Part shown: positions 13,775-13,971 of the stretch, one piece after another
Layout of the letters: each line of letters starts with the position of its first letter
How positions within the stretch are numbered: the first letter of the stretch is position 1
From: an uncultured Bacilli bacterium
GTDB taxonomy: Bacteria > Bacillota_I > Bacilli_A > RFN20 > CAG-631
DNA length: 13,971 nucleotides
Assembly: GCA_934202505.1 (NCBI GenBank)
Contig: CAKPXW010000036.1
Span: 1 to 13,971 of the forward strand
Direction of reading: 5' to 3'
Translations under genes and position numbers: made by a program
The notes under the pieces: model-generated
Database searches by the model: none
Told to the model about the DNA's origin: nothing
What the model saw: the letters and a program-made list of their open reading frames with translations, nothing else

Positions 13775-13811
13775 TTATTTTTTCTTTAGAAAAAGACTTT
13801 TTTAGTGGAAA

Positions 13812-13971
13812 TTACTTTTCAATCAACATTTTTTGAACTTTTAAAAATTTTTTCATTGAATTATTGAACATTTTTAAAGAAAAAGAAAATTGCCAATTAT
13901 TAATATTTGTTCCAGGAGTATTAATTCTTCCTTCACTTCCTATATTTAAAATATCTTGCATTGATATAATT
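13812..13971 (-). CDS. malQ: 4-alpha-glucanotransferase, C-terminal end only (enters from right edge)
   Basis: The last 52 codons of a minus-strand gene ending in TAA at 13814-13812; the rest lies outside the window. The visible protein reads MQDILNIGSEGRINTPGT and then INNWQFSFSL. This matches the conserved C-terminal block of the GH77 family (QD-[LIV]-L-G-x-G-x-E-x-R-[MI]-N-x-P-G-T, then NW), the amylomaltase that transfers alpha-1,4-glucan segments in maltodextrin and glycogen metabolism. A short Lys-rich helix ends the protein. The assignment rests on this one block. No strong terminator is visible between it and the rpmF promoter, only a weak A-run/T-run hairpin near 13785-13802. Confidence 0.8.
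   Translation of the reverse strand, partial: IISMQDILNIGSEGRINTPGTNINNWQFSFSLKMFNNSMKKFLKVQKMLIEK

Noticed and set aside
1..13971. Recoded TGA (Trp), as in Mollicutes, because no gene here ends in TGA
   Set aside because: All conserved proteins are full length with TGG for Trp and no in-frame TGA is needed; absence of TGA stops in 12 A/T-rich genes is unremarkable.
1..13971. CRISPR arrays, insertion sequences, tRNA/rRNA genes, attachment sites
   Set aside because: No spaced repeats, transposase frames, terminal inverted repeats or RNA signatures were found on either strand by reading.

Overview
The window comes from a low-GC bacterium of the Bacillota/Mycoplasmatota type, most likely an uncultured Bacilli-class gut lineage (Erysipelotrichia/RF39-like). 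This placement is inferred from strong A/T bias, AGGAGG-type ribosome binding sites, TTGACA/TATAAT promoters, a YneF-family protein, a Zn-ribbon L32, and lipoproteins with MKK...C signal peptides. Of the 12 stop codons visible, 10 are TAA and 2 are TAG (relA, rsmH); none is TGA. All large frames read through normally with TGG for Trp, so nothing here requires a recoded TGA.

Layout, left to right. (1) 1-468: 5' part of a lipoprotein gene of unknown function (minus strand), running off the left edge. (2) 506-751: YneF-like membrane protein (minus), with its own promoter and a terminator. (3) 911-2428: the only plus-strand gene, an M6-like secreted metalloprotease lipoprotein. It converges on the next operon at a shared bidirectional terminator. 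(4) 10229 down to 2508: a tightly packed minus-strand operon apt-relA-hisS-aspS-tkt, with gaps or overlaps of a few bases. It joins purine salvage, the (p)ppGpp synthetase/hydrolase, two aminoacyl-tRNA synthetases and transketolase. (5) 12039 down to 10364: a very short division/cell-wall (dcw) type cluster mraZ-rsmH-small membrane protein (in the ftsL position). It ends in a terminator, and no ftsI, mraY, mur or ftsZ gene follows. Its promoter carries five TGG repeats, four of them exactly 10 bp apart, which look like MraZ boxes. (6) 13467 down to 12235: a 410-residue secreted lipoprotein with a Ser/Glu-rich linker containing an exact 48-bp tandem duplication, followed by three beta-rich modules. 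(7) 13712 down to 13527: rpmF (ribosomal protein L32) with a consensus sigma-A promoter whose -35 box is buried in a 12-bp perfect palindrome. (8) 13812-13971: the 3' end of malQ (4-alpha-glucanotransferase), entering from the right edge.

Most of the window is core growth machinery: translation, stringent response, cell-division regulation and carbon metabolism. It is interspersed with lineage-specific secreted lipoproteins. I see no mobile element, CRISPR array, tRNA or rRNA. The most interesting points are regulatory: the phased MraZ-box array, the rpmF palindrome, lipoprotein genes placed directly behind intrinsic terminators, and the minimal dcw cluster with an unusually short FtsL-position protein. 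I do not see a clearly new multi-gene system.
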